In this document: positions 1-8,684 of the stretch, one piece after another | Numbering within the stretch: the first letter of the stretch is position 1 | How the letters are laid out: every line of letters begins with the position of its first letter | Source of the DNA: Opitutus sp. ER46 | GTDB taxonomy: Bacteria > Verrucomicrobiota > Verrucomicrobiia > Opitutales > Opitutaceae | Length of the DNA: 64,000 nucleotides | Reading direction: 5' to 3' | Assembly: GCF_003054705.1 (NCBI RefSeq) | Contig: NZ_QAYX01000021.1 | Span: forward strand, 186,001 to 250,000 | Made by a program: the position numbers and the translations under genes | Notes under the pieces: generated by a model | The model's input: only the letters and a program-made list of their open reading frames with translations | Database searches by the model: none | What the model was told of the DNA's origin: nothing

Positions 1-278
1 TGCGAGCGGATGCGGGCGAGTTCGAGGCGGCCCGGATTCAGGTCGCAGATACCGACAAGTTCCGCGTGCGCCGCGTAGGTCTTCTCAATCGCATCCTGGT
101 ACATCGTGTGGCGGCCGCCGACGCCGACGATGGCGTAGCGTTTGCGCCGCGGGCCCGTGACGCTGGCGACGGATTCGGTGGCGAAGCTGGTGCCCAGGGC
201 GGCGAGCCCGAGCCCGGTGGCGGAGACGGATTTCACGAACGTGCGGCGGTCGATAGGGGTGGAGATTGGGGATGACAT
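1..278 (-). CDS. Gfo/Idh/MocA-family oxidoreductase, Tat-exported, 3' part outside window
   Basis: The reading frame starts at ATG 278 and runs off the left edge, leaving about 92 residues. A twin-arginine motif (DRRTFVKS, residues 10-17) and a hydrophobic, Ala/Gly/Leu-rich stretch form a Tat-type signal. After it comes a Rossmann start ([14 protein letters not shown]) and an acidic residue ending strand two ([10 protein letters not shown]), as in NAD(P)-dependent sugar dehydrogenases of the Gfo/Idh/MocA family. Family members oxidise sugars or sugar acids; Tat export suggests action outside the cytoplasm with cofactor already bound, which is inferred. It is the first of two such proteins here (the other at 30637). 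The substrate cannot be named because the catalytic half is missing. Confidence 0.8.
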   Translation of the reverse strand, partial: MSSPISTPIDRRTFVKSVSATGLGLAALGTSFATESVASVTGPRRKRYAIVGVGGRHTMYQDAIEKTYAAHAELVGICDLNPGRLELARIRS

Positions 279-402
279 GCTCCCCCGCAAGACGCGCGGG
301 CCGGGGTGGGAGATTCGCGGGGCGGCGGGGGGGCGGTAACCCCGCCGCCTCTTTCTCTTACTCTTCCTCTTTCTCATACTCCTCCGGCCTCGATCCAGAC
401 CG

Positions 403-484
<82 letters not shown>

Positions 485-485
485 G

Positions 486-510
486 GCGCCGGCTACGAAA
501 AGGCCGGCGC
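486..510 (-). terminator. GC-rich hairpin downstream of GH28 gene
   Basis: GCGCCGGC (486-493) pairs with GCCGGCGC (503-510) around a 9-base loop. On the minus strand this lies about 70 bases after the polygalacturonase stop codon. The loop contains CTTTT but no T-run follows the stem, so intrinsic termination is only possible, not clear. Confidence 0.35.
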
Positions 511-513
511 AGC

Positions 514-566
514 CTCAATCCCTCGAGAGAAAGAGTAAGAGAAAGAGTAAGAGGAAGAGAAAGAGG
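514..566. repeat. CTCAATCC-type purine-word tract, copy 1
   Basis: CTCAATCCCTCGAGAGAAAGAG (514-535) is followed by GAGTAAGAGAAAGAG words up to about 566. The first 22 bases match 27967-27988 at 21 positions, and the leading 11 bases recur exactly at 40617-40627. Each copy sits directly downstream of the stop codon of a minus-strand gene, here GH28. Confidence 0.75.
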
Positions 567-581
567 GGGGCGGGGGGGCGC

Positions 582-2117
582 TCAGTCGGCGATGCGGACG
601 GCGTCGGCGGCGACGCCATCGGCCAAGGTGTAAGGCTTCTTGGCGAGGCGAAGATCGCTCTCCTCGATGCGGATGCCGCGGGAGTCGACGCCGGCCACGG
701 TCATGAAGACATCGGTCGCGGGGGAGGTGATGCCGTGAAGGATGATGTCCTGCGCGTGATTCAGCGCGTACACCGGGCCTTTCGTCGGCGTGATGGCGAC
801 GTGTTCGAAGGCGACCTGCTTGACGTAATTGGCGACGACGCCGGCGGTCGAGTTCACCTCGATCGAGGAGAAGCTGAGGTTCTCGAGATAGGAGTCCGCC
901 GAACCTTGAAGCCGGATTGCGGTGGGGGCGCCGGAGCCGGTGACGCGCCGGACATGGATGTTGCGAAAGCGCGGGGCCTTCGCGCCGACGGGCTGGTTAC
1001 GGTCCGCGCCGTAGTCCATGTTTATGATCACGACCTCGTACTTCAGGTCCTTTACGCGGAGGTTCTCCGCCCAGACGTTCTCGACGATCCCGCCCCGGTC
1101 CTGGCGCGATTTGATGCGCACCGCGCGGTCGGTCCCTTCGAATTCGCAGTTGTGCAGGTAGACGTTGCGCACGTCGCCTGACATCTCGCTGCCGATGACC
1201 AGGCCGCCGTGGCCGCGCTTCGAGGAGCACCAGCGCATGACGACGTTCTCGGTCGGGCGGCCGACGCGCCAACCGTCCTCGTTGTAGCCGGACTTGAGGA
1301 CGACGCAGTCGTCGCCGGTGTCGAACACGCAGTGCTCGATGAGGACGTTGCGGCAGGAGTCGGGATCGATGCCGTCGTTGTTGGGGCCGTCGGTGAGGAC
1401 GTGCACGCGTCGGATGATGATGTTCTCCGAATAGATCGGGTGGATTGTCCAGTTGGGCCCGCCGCCGATCGTAAAACCCTCCATCAGCACGTTGCGGCAC
1501 CCGTGGAAGACCACGAAGCTCGGGCGCATGGCCGCCTCGACGGTGCCGAAGATGCGTTGCGCAACAGGCACGCCTTTCGCGCCGGCCTCGAAATGCTTCC
1601 GGGTCTCCTTCTTCGCCCAGGCCCACCAAGCCTTGGCGTTGCCGTTGAGCCGGCCCGGGCCGGTGATGCCGACGTTGGTGCAGCCGCGCGCGTAAATGAG
1701 CGGCGAGTAGTTGTACACGTCGATGCCGCCCACGCGGACGAGCACGACGGGCAGGTAGTCCTCGAACACATCGCTGAACACCACCTCGGCATCTTGTGCG
1801 AGATGCAGTTCGATATTGCTGCGGAGATGGATCGGCCCGGTGAGCCAGCGTCCGGCCGGCACGAGCACGCGGCCGCCGCCAGCCTCCGCGCACGCGGCGA
1901 TGGCCTTGGCGAACGCGGCGGTGTTCTTGATTTCGCCGCCCGGCACCGCTCCGAAGTCGACGATGTTCATCACGCGGTCGCCAAAGGCAGGGCGCTCCAG
2001 CGCCGGGAAGGGGAAGGGCGCGCGCACGGGCGCGATCGGGTCGGGCGCGGCGGAGGCGAGGCCCGCGGCGAGGCAACTGAGGGCGACAAACCAGCGGAGG
2101 CGGAGCAACGGGGTCAT
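582..2117 (-). CDS. Secreted polygalacturonase, glycoside hydrolase family 28
   Basis: This 511-residue protein has a Sec signal peptide (residues 1-24, ending GLASA) and then a right-handed beta-helix domain. All four GH28 signatures are visible: NNDGID near residue 246 (usual NTDG), DTGDDC near 265, GHGG near 300 and RIKS near 333; the Asp residues are the catalytic acid and base that cleave alpha-1,4-galacturonosyl bonds by inversion. It should attack homogalacturonan or rhamnogalacturonan outside the cytoplasm. ATG 2117 is preferred over the in-frame GTG at 2132 because the signal peptide begins there. It is divergent from a LacI regulator 136 bases away, its likely controller. GH88, CE12 and GH106 genes elsewhere in the window point to the same pectin pathway. 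Confidence 0.93.
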   Translation of the reverse strand: MTPLLRLRWFVALSCLAAGLASAAPDPIAPVRAPFPFPALERPAFGDRVMNIVDFGAVPGGEIKNTAAFAKAIAACAEAGGGRVLVPAGRWLTGPIHLRSNIELHLAQDAEVVFSDVFEDYLPVVLVRVGGIDVYNYSPLIYARGCTNVGITGPGRLNGNAKAWWAWAKKETRKHFEAGAKGVPVAQRIFGTVEAAMRPSFVVFHGCRNVLMEGFTIGGGPNWTIHPIYSENIIIRRVHVLTDGPNNDGIDPDSCRNVLIEHCVFDTGDDCVVLKSGYNEDGWRVGRPTENVVMRWCSSKRGHGGLVIGSEMSGDVRNVYLHNCEFEGTDRAVRIKSRQDRGGIVENVWAENLRVKDLKYEVVIINMDYGADRNQPVGAKAPRFRNIHVRRVTGSGAPTAIRLQGSADSYLENLSFSSIEVNSTAGVVANYVKQVAFEHVAITPTKGPVYALNHAQDIILHGITSPATDVFMTVAGVDSRGIRIEESDLRLAKKPYTLADGVAADAVRIAD

Positions 2118-2155
2118 GCGTCGAAACTGCACGAAGGCTTCCCGTTGTCAGCAAA

Positions 2156-2169
2156 AGCGCCGTTGCGCT
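2156..2169. promoter_or_regulatory. Candidate LacI-type operator
   Basis: AGCGC-CGTT-GCGCT is a short inverted repeat in the divergent gap between GH28 and lacI-like genes. LacI-family operators are usually palindromes with a central CG and AGCGC-like half-sites. Only one copy is seen, so this is a suggestion. Confidence 0.3.
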
Positions 2170-2253
2170 CATCGTCGCCTGCGCTGGGGCGGTCGCGGGT
2201 CCCTCCGGCTCCGACCTTGCCCCGGAGCGCGCGGCCGGTGATACCTGTCCGGC

Positions 2254-3288
2254 ATGGCTCGCGGCAAAAGCTCTCCGGTGACGGTACACACGATCGCCCA
2301 GCACGTCGGCGTTTCGGCGGCGGCGGTGTCGACGGTCCTGGCCAACCGCCATGAGGAGCGCCGACTGGCGGCGGCGACGGTGGAGCGGATCCGGCAGGCC
2401 ATCCGCGACCTGGGATACGTCCCCAACGTGGCCGCGCGGCGGCTGCAGGCGCACGACCCGGAGGTCCGCCACCTCGAGCTGGGCATCCTTACCACCTTTG
2501 AAGCGCCGCTTTCACTGGTCAGCCGGGTGCTGCGGCAGCTGCAGCGCACGGTGGATGCCAAGTCCGGGCCGACGCGGCAGTTCTCGGTTTCGATCGACAT
2601 GTTTCACGCCGGGCGGCTGCGCGAGATGCCGGGGTTGCTCAATGCCAGTCGCTTCAACGGCTTGATCATCACCAACACCCTGCCGGCCGACGACGCGTTC
2701 CTTACCGGGGCGTCGTTGCCGTACCCGGTGGTGGTGCTCGGCCGCCAGCTGGCGAACTACTCCTGCGTGCTCGATACGCCGGGCGAGATCGGCCGGCGCG
2801 CGGCGGAGATCCTGCTGGGTGCGGGGCGCAAGGCGCCAGTCGTGCTGGTTCCCGCGCTGCTGACGCAGAGCACCTCGGAGCGCGCTGAGTCCTTTTGCGC
2901 CACCATCCGGTCGCGGATGGGCCGTGAACCAGCCCGCGCCACGGCGCCCGACTTCACGCCGTCCGGCGGCGCGACCGCAGTGCGGACCCATCTGGAGGCG
3001 AACCGCGGCTGCGACGCGCTGTTCGCGGTGACGGACTCGCTGGCGCTGGGGGCGTATCAGGCGATCCGCGGCAGTGGCCGCGCCATTCCCCGCGACGTGT
3101 CGGTCGTCGGGGTAGGCGACCTCGATCCGGCGGAGTTTTTTGATCCGCCGCTGACGTGTGTCGGCCCGGCCAGCGACAAGATCGTGGAGCAGGTGGTGAT
3201 GCAGCTCTTCCAGCTCATGACCCAGCGGCGGCTCAATCCCGCCGAGATCTTCGTGCCGCCGCAAACCGTGTTGCGGGCATCGGTGTAG
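2254..3288 (+). CDS. LacI-family transcriptional regulator
   Basis: The 344-residue protein has an N-terminal LacI helix-turn-helix (VHTIAQHVGVSAAAVSTVLA, about residues 11-30), a hinge region (YVPNVAARRLQ, 55-65) and a periplasmic-binding-protein-like sensor domain (about 75-340) with the family motif GDLDPAEFFDPPLT. Typical members are 330-350 residues and release DNA on binding a sugar. It is transcribed away from the GH28 gene, so repression of pectin breakdown until an oligogalacturonide or related sugar appears is the simplest reading; the ligand is not known. The insert after the hinge (DPEVRHLELGILTTF) is slightly longer than in E. coli LacI. Confidence 0.92.
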   Translation: MARGKSSPVTVHTIAQHVGVSAAAVSTVLANRHEERRLAAATVERIRQAIRDLGYVPNVAARRLQAHDPEVRHLELGILTTFEAPLSLVSRVLRQLQRTVDAKSGPTRQFSVSIDMFHAGRLREMPGLLNASRFNGLIITNTLPADDAFLTGASLPYPVVVLGRQLANYSCVLDTPGEIGRRAAEILLGAGRKAPVVLVPALLTQSTSERAESFCATIRSRMGREPARATAPDFTPSGGATAVRTHLEANRGCDALFAVTDSLALGAYQAIRGSGRAIPRDVSVVGVGDLDPAEFFDPPLTCVGPASDKIVEQVVMQLFQLMTQRRLNPAEIFVPPQTVLRASV

Positions 3289-3299
3289 CCGCGCGGCCT

Positions 3300-3346
3300 T
3301 CCGCCCGACGAGCGGCGCGCGGGCGGACTCCGGCGTGGCGCGCCGG
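3300..3346. terminator. Two hairpins in convergent gap, possible bidirectional terminator
   Basis: TCCGCCCG (3300-3307) pairs with CGGGCGGA (3320-3327), and CCGGCG (3330-3335) pairs with CGCCGG (3341-3346). They fill the 60-base gap between the convergent LacI and PAS-sensor genes. Neither is followed by a T-run. Confidence 0.4.
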
Positions 3347-3348
3347 CT

Positions 3349-6300
3349 TCAACTGACGGCACCTTCCTGGTCGGCGCTCGGGTATCGGGTTGGCGCCCCG
3401 CTGGCGCGGAGCAGCTCGTTCACCTCGCGCTTGAGTTCGAGCACGCGGCTCTCGCGGCCGAAGGTGGCCTGGTGCCAGCGCTGCAGTTCGTCCACCTGCG
3501 CGGCGAGCGTCGTCTCCGCCTGTTTCCGTTCGGTGATGTCCTCGGTGAAGATCACGATGCCGCCGACGTCGCCGAGGGCGTCGCGCCACGGGCGCACCTC
3601 CCAGCGCAGCCACTGCACGGAGCCGTCGGCGCGATCGAAGCGGTCCTCTTCTTGGCGGATGATTTCGCCGGCGAGGCCGCGGCGATGCACCTCGCGCCAC
3701 GCAGCGGTGATTTCCGGGAAGATATCGTAGTGGCAGGCTCCCCGCAGCTCCTGGTCGCCGAGGCGGTAGTCCTGTTTCCAGCGGCGGCTGGCGTTGATGT
3801 AGCACATGTCGCGATCAAACATCGCGAGGGCCGCCGGGGCGTGCTCGATGAACAGCCGCAGCCGCTCTTCGCTCTCGCGAATTGCATTTTCAGCGGCCTT
3901 ACGCTGGGTCACGTCGCGGGCGAACACGAGCGCACCATCCTCGCCCTCGTACGTGAAAGGCACCGCCGAGACCTCGACATCCACCGAGGTGTCGTCGAGC
4001 CGCAACCATGTCTCCTCCATCTGGCCGACCGGCGTTCGGTTCACGAGCAGCTGCGCGATGCGCTCCTGGATGACTTCGTGCAGCTCGGGGGCGAAGCGTT
4101 CGAGCACGGAGCGGCCAATGAGGGTGGAGGCGTCGGCCGCGCCGAAGAGTCGTTGTGCGGCGGGATTCAGGTAGGCGAAACGGCCTCCGGCCTGGACGAA
4201 AATCGCATCGGGAGCGGTCTCCACCGCCTGGCGAAACCGATCCTCGCTCTCGCGCAGCGCCTGTTCCGTGCGCCTCTGCTGGGTGATGTCCCGAATGATC
4301 AGGCTGCAGCGACGCTGGCCACTGTGCTCGGTGAACATGACGGTCGAAACCTCGGCTTCGAAGGCGGAGCCGTCGCGACGCAGGAACCGGACCTCGCCCC
4401 GGGCGCGTCCGGTGCGGGCGCGTTCCGCCACGAGGGCTGGTCCCCGCGGGTCCGTGTGATCGATCAGGCCGGCGCGTCCTGCGGCGCAGATTTCCGCGGC
4501 AGTGAGCCCGAAGAGCTGGGAGGCGGCGGGATTTGCGGCCAGGTAGCGACCGTCGGGCGTGGCGAGCAGGACCGCGTCCATGTTGCTCTCGAACAGCATG
4601 CGAAAGCGTTCCTCGCTCTCGCGCAGGTTCGCATTCGCGCGCCGCCGCTCGTCCCGGCTCCGCAGGGACGTGATCCCGTAGGCGAGGTCGTCGGCGAGCT
4701 CAAGCAGGAGCTTGGTTTCGTCGGGGTGGAAGGCGTCGACGTCGCCGGAGTAGATGTTGAGCGCGCCGAATGTCTGGCCCTCCCGGCGGAGGGGCAGGGC
4801 GATGGACGAGTGGAAGCCGCGCTGGAGGGCGAGCTCGCGCCAGGGCGCGAACCGCGGCTCGTCGAGCATGTTGCGGCAGACGGCGACTTCGCCGTTGCGG
4901 ATGCAGGTGCCCGTGGGACCGCGGCCCCGCTCGTCGTCGGTGGCCGTGATGCGCAGGCGCTTCAGGTATTCGGGAGCCACGCCCTCCTGGGCCACGACGC
5001 TCACGGTGCGGTCGGGAGTGTCGCTGACGTAGCCGACCCAGGCCATGCTGTAGCCGCCGAACTCGACGACCTGCTTGCAGATCTGCTGGAGCAGGTTGCC
5101 CTCCTCGGTGGCGCGCACGAGGACCTGGTTGCATTCACTGATCGTGCGCAACGCGCGGTTGGCGCGTACGAGTTCGACCTCCGCATGTTTGCGGTCGGTG
5201 ATGTCGCGCACCACCGCGAGCACGTAGGTGCCGTCATGCAGTTCCGCGTAGCGCAGGCTGAGCTCAACCGGGAAGAACGTGCCGTCCTTGCGCTGGTGCA
5301 GCGTTTCGAGGCGCGCGGAGCCGCTCGCCCGCAACTGGTCGTACTCGAGTTGGAGGCTTTCCCGCAGTTCCGGGGGCGAGAGATCCACCCCGGTCATGGC
5401 CTGGAACTCCGCGAGCGAGTAACCGTACGTGGCGAGCGCGCAGTCGTTCGCCTCAAGGATCCGCAGTCTGTCATCCATCAGCAGGATACAGTCATTCGCG
5501 TAGCGCGTGACCAGCGCCAGACGCTCGGCGACGCGGCGCGCGTCCTGCTCCACGCCAAGCGTGTGCCGCAGGACCCGCTGCTGTTGCATGCGCCAGAACA
5601 CCACGAGACCACCGGCGAAACAGCCGAGGAGCACCGTGGCGGCGACCGCGGCGGTGAGGTCCTCGCGGCGAATGCCGGCGTAGGCTTCGGCGCGATCCAT
5701 CTTGGCGAGGATATACCAGCCCGCCTCGGGTACATGGCGAATGGTCGACACAACCGGTATGCCGCGGTAATCGACGCCCTCATAGACCCCGATGTAGCCG
5801 GCCGCGGCCTTGGTCATCGGCAGCTTCTCGTTGTCGATCCGGAGCCGCAGCGACATCGGCGGCTCGGTCTGGTTGCGCGGCGTGTTCAGGATCACCATCT
5901 CGTTGCCCTCGCGGCGGGCGAGCGCCGCCGTGCCGGTGGCGCTGCTGGTGGGCCAGTCCCGCAGCAGCGGGAAGAGGACCTGCTCGGGGTTGATCCGCAG
6001 CACGATCACCGCGATCGGGCGCGCCCGCGATTCCGTGTCGACCGATGATACCGTGCGTCCGCCGGCGAACACCGGTACGATCAGATCCATGTAGATCGGG
6101 CGGTTCGCATCGGTGCGGCTCATGTCCGTGAGACGCAGATCGCCCTGGCCAAAGGCGTGGGCCACGTTGGCCAGCAATTCGGGGTCGCCCGCATCCCCAT
6201 CACTCGGAATGGCGAAAACGTTGCGCCGGCCGGGCCCGAAGATCAGCACCGACTGGTAGCGGGTGCCGGCCCGCATCGGCTCCAGCAGTTCGAGCGCGGC

Positions 6301-6606
6301 GTGGCGCCGTGCGGGATCATCCGGCGCCTTCACCAACTCGGCGATTGCCCCGGCGACGGCGGGAGTCCGCATTAGGAACCGGCCATCGTTCAGCCGCTCT
6401 GCGCGCCACTCGACGACGCGCCGGACCGTGAAGTCGGCGAGAGTGTCGAGCTCGCGCCAGATCGTTCGCCGGAGGTTCTCACGTTTGCCGTGGTAGACGA
6501 AGGCGGCGGCGACGATCAGCAGGGTGATGATAAGGCTCGCGCCGAGCGCGAGCCAGAGATTGCCCGAAATACGCGAAGGCGCGCGCGCTGACGTGGGAGG
6601 CGGCAT
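3349..6606 (-). CDS. Membrane PAS/GAF multi-sensor protein without kinase domain
   Basis: The 1085-residue protein has TM1 (about residues 17-39), an extracytoplasmic sensor region of roughly 275 residues, TM2 (about 315-337), then PAS (365-485), GAF (485-650) and three further PAS domains (about 667-790, 790-910, 915-1040), several ending in the PAC-type DITxRK signature. It ends with a charged helical tail (ELKREVNELLRASG near the C terminus). No histidine-kinase H-box, ATPase, GGDEF, EAL or HD output follows, although this PAS layout is usual for kinases. The external domain may be Cache-like, an inference from its position. ATG 6606 is chosen over an upstream in-frame start at 6795 because the extra 63 residues are Pro/Arg-rich and do not resemble a signal. 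It could work as an adaptor for a separate kinase such as the one at 35935; the partner is unknown. Confidence 0.85.
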   Translation of the reverse strand: MPPPTSARAPSRISGNLWLALGASLIITLLIVAAAFVYHGKRENLRRTIWRELDTLADFTVRRVVEWRAERLNDGRFLMRTPAVAGAIAELVKAPDDPARRHAALELLEPMRAGTRYQSVLIFGPGRRNVFAIPSDGDAGDPELLANVAHAFGQGDLRLTDMSRTDANRPIYMDLIVPVFAGGRTVSSVDTESRARPIAVIVLRINPEQVLFPLLRDWPTSSATGTAALARREGNEMVILNTPRNQTEPPMSLRLRIDNEKLPMTKAAAGYIGVYEGVDYRGIPVVSTIRHVPEAGWYILAKMDRAEAYAGIRREDLTAAVAATVLLGCFAGGLVVFWRMQQQRVLRHTLGVEQDARRVAERLALVTRYANDCILLMDDRLRILEANDCALATYGYSLAEFQAMTGVDLSPPELRESLQLEYDQLRASGSARLETLHQRKDGTFFPVELSLRYAELHDGTYVLAVVRDITDRKHAEVELVRANRALRTISECNQVLVRATEEGNLLQQICKQVVEFGGYSMAWVGYVSDTPDRTVSVVAQEGVAPEYLKRLRITATDDERGRGPTGTCIRNGEVAVCRNMLDEPRFAPWRELALQRGFHSSIALPLRREGQTFGALNIYSGDVDAFHPDETKLLLELADDLAYGITSLRSRDERRRANANLRESEERFRMLFESNMDAVLLATPDGRYLAANPAASQLFGLTAAEICAAGRAGLIDHTDPRGPALVAERARTGRARGEVRFLRRDGSAFEAEVSTVMFTEHSGQRRCSLIIRDITQQRRTEQALRESEDRFRQAVETAPDAIFVQAGGRFAYLNPAAQRLFGAADASTLIGRSVLERFAPELHEVIQERIAQLLVNRTPVGQMEETWLRLDDTSVDVEVSAVPFTYEGEDGALVFARDVTQRKAAENAIRESEERLRLFIEHAPAALAMFDRDMCYINASRRWKQDYRLGDQELRGACHYDIFPEITAAWREVHRRGLAGEIIRQEEDRFDRADGSVQWLRWEVRPWRDALGDVGGIVIFTEDITERKQAETTLAAQVDELQRWHQATFGRESRVLELKREVNELLRASGAPTRYPSADQEGAVS

Positions 6607-6805
6607 GGCGGGGTGGGGCTGAGCCGGAATGTTGTGCCTGGTTGTGCCCAAGCCAAGGGTGATATCGGCCCGTCGGCTAATCTCTTTGCGGTGGCTCACG
6701 GGCCGCGGGCGGGCCCCCCAAGCGGGCTCGGAGTCTGATGAGGTCTGCCACGAAGGGGCGAGGGAGGGCTTGTGCCGCGGGATAGGCGCTGACAAACCAG
6801 CCGGC

Positions 6806-7654
6806 GTGCATGCTCCCCTCGTGCGCCGGTTTCTCTTGCTGCTGGTGATACTGGGCGTGGCCGCGAATCACGGCGGCGCCGCCGATACGGAGGAGCGCGC
6901 GGCGATTCGCGATTTCGACTTGGACACCGCAGGCCGGCTGGGGCGCGCCATTTATGAGCACGATCGCCTGGCGTGGGTCGCAACCGACGTGATGCTTGCC
7001 CAGGTGCCGAAGACGACGCTCCAAAAGGAGAAGGTTTCCGGCTGGGTTGTGGAAACGGCACCGCATTCGGCGCTCGTGCGTTTCCTGCGCGCCGCCGAGG
7101 GAGGCGGCCAGGAGGCAGCCTACGACGTGGTGTTTGAGAAAAACGTGAAGCCGCGGCTCATGGTCCCGGAGCGGCGAGCGTTGACGGTGTCGCAGCTCGC
7201 GCGGGCGAAGCGCCTGTTCACGGCTACGAAAGCATTGGCGGGTCGACCCCAGTGCCCGGGCCGGTCGAACGTGGTGGTGCTGGATGATCCGAGCGGCGAC
7301 GGGCTGATCGTTTACGTCCTGCGGCCGAAAATGAAACCTGAGGAGATTCCGGTCGGCGGCCACTATCGCGTCATGGTGACCGCGAATGGCGAAACGGTGA
7401 AGCAGGTGGATCAGTTGTTCGCGTCCTGCCTCACGTTGAACCGGCCTGAGGGCGAGCACGCGGCGGAGGCCATGCTCTTCATGAGCCACATCGTCTCACC
7501 GCGGCCGCTGGAGACGCACGTGTTCCTGTCGCTGCAGGAGAAACTGCCGTTCCTGGTGATGACCGGAGAAAAGGAAATCTGGGAGGTGAAGGAGGGGCGG
7601 ATCACCCTCTCGAACATCGACCTGGAGGCGGCACCTCCGGCGGCGAAGCCCTGA
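6806..7654 (+). CDS. Secreted protein of unknown function
   Basis: This frame encodes about 282 residues with a clear signal peptide (VRRFLLLLVILGVAANHGGAA). No ATG is well placed; GTG 6806 or GTG 6821 are likely starts, and the far-upstream start at 6629 would add 59 residues of non-signal sequence overlapping the divergent control region. The mature part is a mixed alpha/beta sequence without motifs I recognise; it has two cysteines (RPQCPG and FASCLT) that could pair. It lies between the divergent PAS sensor and an SGNH hydrolase on the same strand 79 bases downstream. No function is assigned. Confidence 0.7.
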   Translation: MHAPLVRRFLLLLVILGVAANHGGAADTEERAAIRDFDLDTAGRLGRAIYEHDRLAWVATDVMLAQVPKTTLQKEKVSGWVVETAPHSALVRFLRAAEGGGQEAAYDVVFEKNVKPRLMVPERRALTVSQLARAKRLFTATKALAGRPQCPGRSNVVVLDDPSGDGLIVYVLRPKMKPEEIPVGGHYRVMVTANGETVKQVDQLFASCLTLNRPEGEHAAEAMLFMSHIVSPRPLETHVFLSLQEKLPFLVMTGEKEIWEVKEGRITLSNIDLEAAPPAAKP

Positions 7655-7733
7655 GCCAGGCGGGGCGCTGGCGGGCGGCGCCCCCCACGAGATCGGCGTT
7701 GCGCGCGGTTCAAGGCGTGGCGTGATGGAGACC

Positions 7734-8426
7734 ATGAAGCCCCGTTTTCTTTCCTGGTTACTCCTGGCCCTGTTGGGTGTGTCGCTCGTCCGCGCGGAGG
7801 GCGCACCGACGCCGCGGCCGGACCCGCAACGCTACGCGAAGGAAATTACGGCGTTTGCCGCGCAGGCTCCCGAGAAGGGCGGGATCGTCTTCACGGGGAG
7901 TTCGAGCATCCGCCTCTGGAAAACGCTCGCGGCCGACTTCCCCGGCCTGCCCGTGCTCAACCGCGGCTTCGGCGGCAGCGTCGCGAACGACCTGATGGTT
8001 CACTTCGAGACCGTCATCGCGCGGCATGAGCCGAAGCTGCTGGTGCTCTACACCGGCGGAAACGATATCAACGCCAAGCTCACCGTCGACGAGGCGATGG
8101 CTGATTACGTGGGTGTCCTCGAAAAGGTCCACCAGCGGTTCCCGGTCACGCGGGTGATCATCAACTCCGTGAAGGTGTCCCCGCGCCGCATCACCGAGAC
8201 GCCCCAGATCCTGGAAATGAACCGCCGATTGCAGGCGTGGACGAAAGACCATGCCTGGGTCCGGTACGTCGACACGACCTCGTACCTGATGGATGCGAAT
8301 GGCCAGCCGCAGCCGAAGTACTACGTGAAGGACATGCTGCACCTGAACGCCGACGGCTACGCCGAGTGGCGCAAAATTCTGTTCCCGATCGTGGAGGAAG
8401 AGTGGCGCGCGGTCCGAAAAGGCTGA
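7734..8426 (+). CDS. Secreted SGNH/GDSL-type hydrolase
   Basis: The protein has about 230 residues, with a signal peptide (MKPRFLSWLLLALLGVSLVRA region) followed by SGNH blocks: block I FTGSSSIRLW with the nucleophile Ser in a GSS rather than GDS context, block II GFGGS, block III GGND, and block V DMLHLNADGY with the Asp-His pair. These enzymes are esterases or acetylhydrolases of the alpha/beta flavodoxin-like fold acting outside the cytoplasm, often deacetylating polysaccharides or lipids; the substrate is open. ATG 7734 gives the cleanest signal peptide; in-frame GTG 7722 and ATG 7725 are alternatives. The stop codon lies inside a repeat element that starts at 8421. Confidence 0.85.
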   Translation: MKPRFLSWLLLALLGVSLVRAEGAPTPRPDPQRYAKEITAFAAQAPEKGGIVFTGSSSIRLWKTLAADFPGLPVLNRGFGGSVANDLMVHFETVIARHEPKLLVLYTGGNDINAKLTVDEAMADYVGVLEKVHQRFPVTRVIINSVKVSPRRITETPQILEMNRRLQAWTKDHAWVRYVDTTSYLMDANGQPQPKYYVKDMLHLNADGYAEWRKILFPIVEEEWRAVRKG

Positions 8427-8500
8427 AGGACTGAAAGGCTGAAGCCGGAAGTCGGAGGCCAGAGGGCGGAAGCCGGAGGCCCGAAGCCAGAAGCCGGAGG
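8421..8500. repeat. CTGAAG-word repeat overlapping a stop codon, copy 1
   Basis: GGCTGAAGGACTGAA (8421-8435) is identical to 40454-40468. It continues as imperfect GCCGGAAG/GCCAGAAG words to 8500. The TGA at 8424-8426, which ends the SGNH hydrolase, belongs to the repeat. The rest of the convergent gap up to 8685 holds another repeat (8532-8566) and a terminator. Confidence 0.8.
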
Positions 8501-8531
8501 TGCGTGGTGCGTTCAGGACATCCAATCCTCG

Positions 8532-8566
8532 GTGCCCTCCTCGGAACTCGGTGACCTCTGTGACCC
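8532..8566 (-). repeat. Dispersed 35-base intergenic repeat, copy 1
   Basis: Read on the minus strand, these 35 bases (GGGTCACAGAGG...GAGGAGGGCAC) match 38027-38061 on the plus strand at 32 of 35 positions, and the last part also matches 27853-27876. The element is in the convergent gap between the SGNH hydrolase and hpf genes. Confidence 0.75.
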
Positions 8567-8618
8567 GCCTTCAGATCGGTCTGATCGGTCGGATCACTCG
8601 ATCTCGCGGACGCGAAAA

Positions 8619-8640
8619 AGGGCCGGGGGATTCCGGCCCT
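8619..8640 (-). terminator. Rho-independent terminator of hpf
   Basis: On the minus strand AGGGCCGG (8640-8633), a 6-base loop and CCGGCCCT (8626-8619) form an 8-bp GC-rich stem that runs straight into TTTTT. It begins 45 bases after the hpf stop codon and is the clearest intrinsic terminator in the window. Confidence 0.85.
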
Positions 8641-8684
8641 GAGGTTGGCGCCCGAAGCTCTCGGGCGCGCGTGCGGCGATCGGC

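Noticed and set aside
3472-6048. 858-codon plus-strand open frame opposite the PAS sensor
   Set aside because: Antisense to clear PAS/GAF domains; composition typical of a shadow frame.
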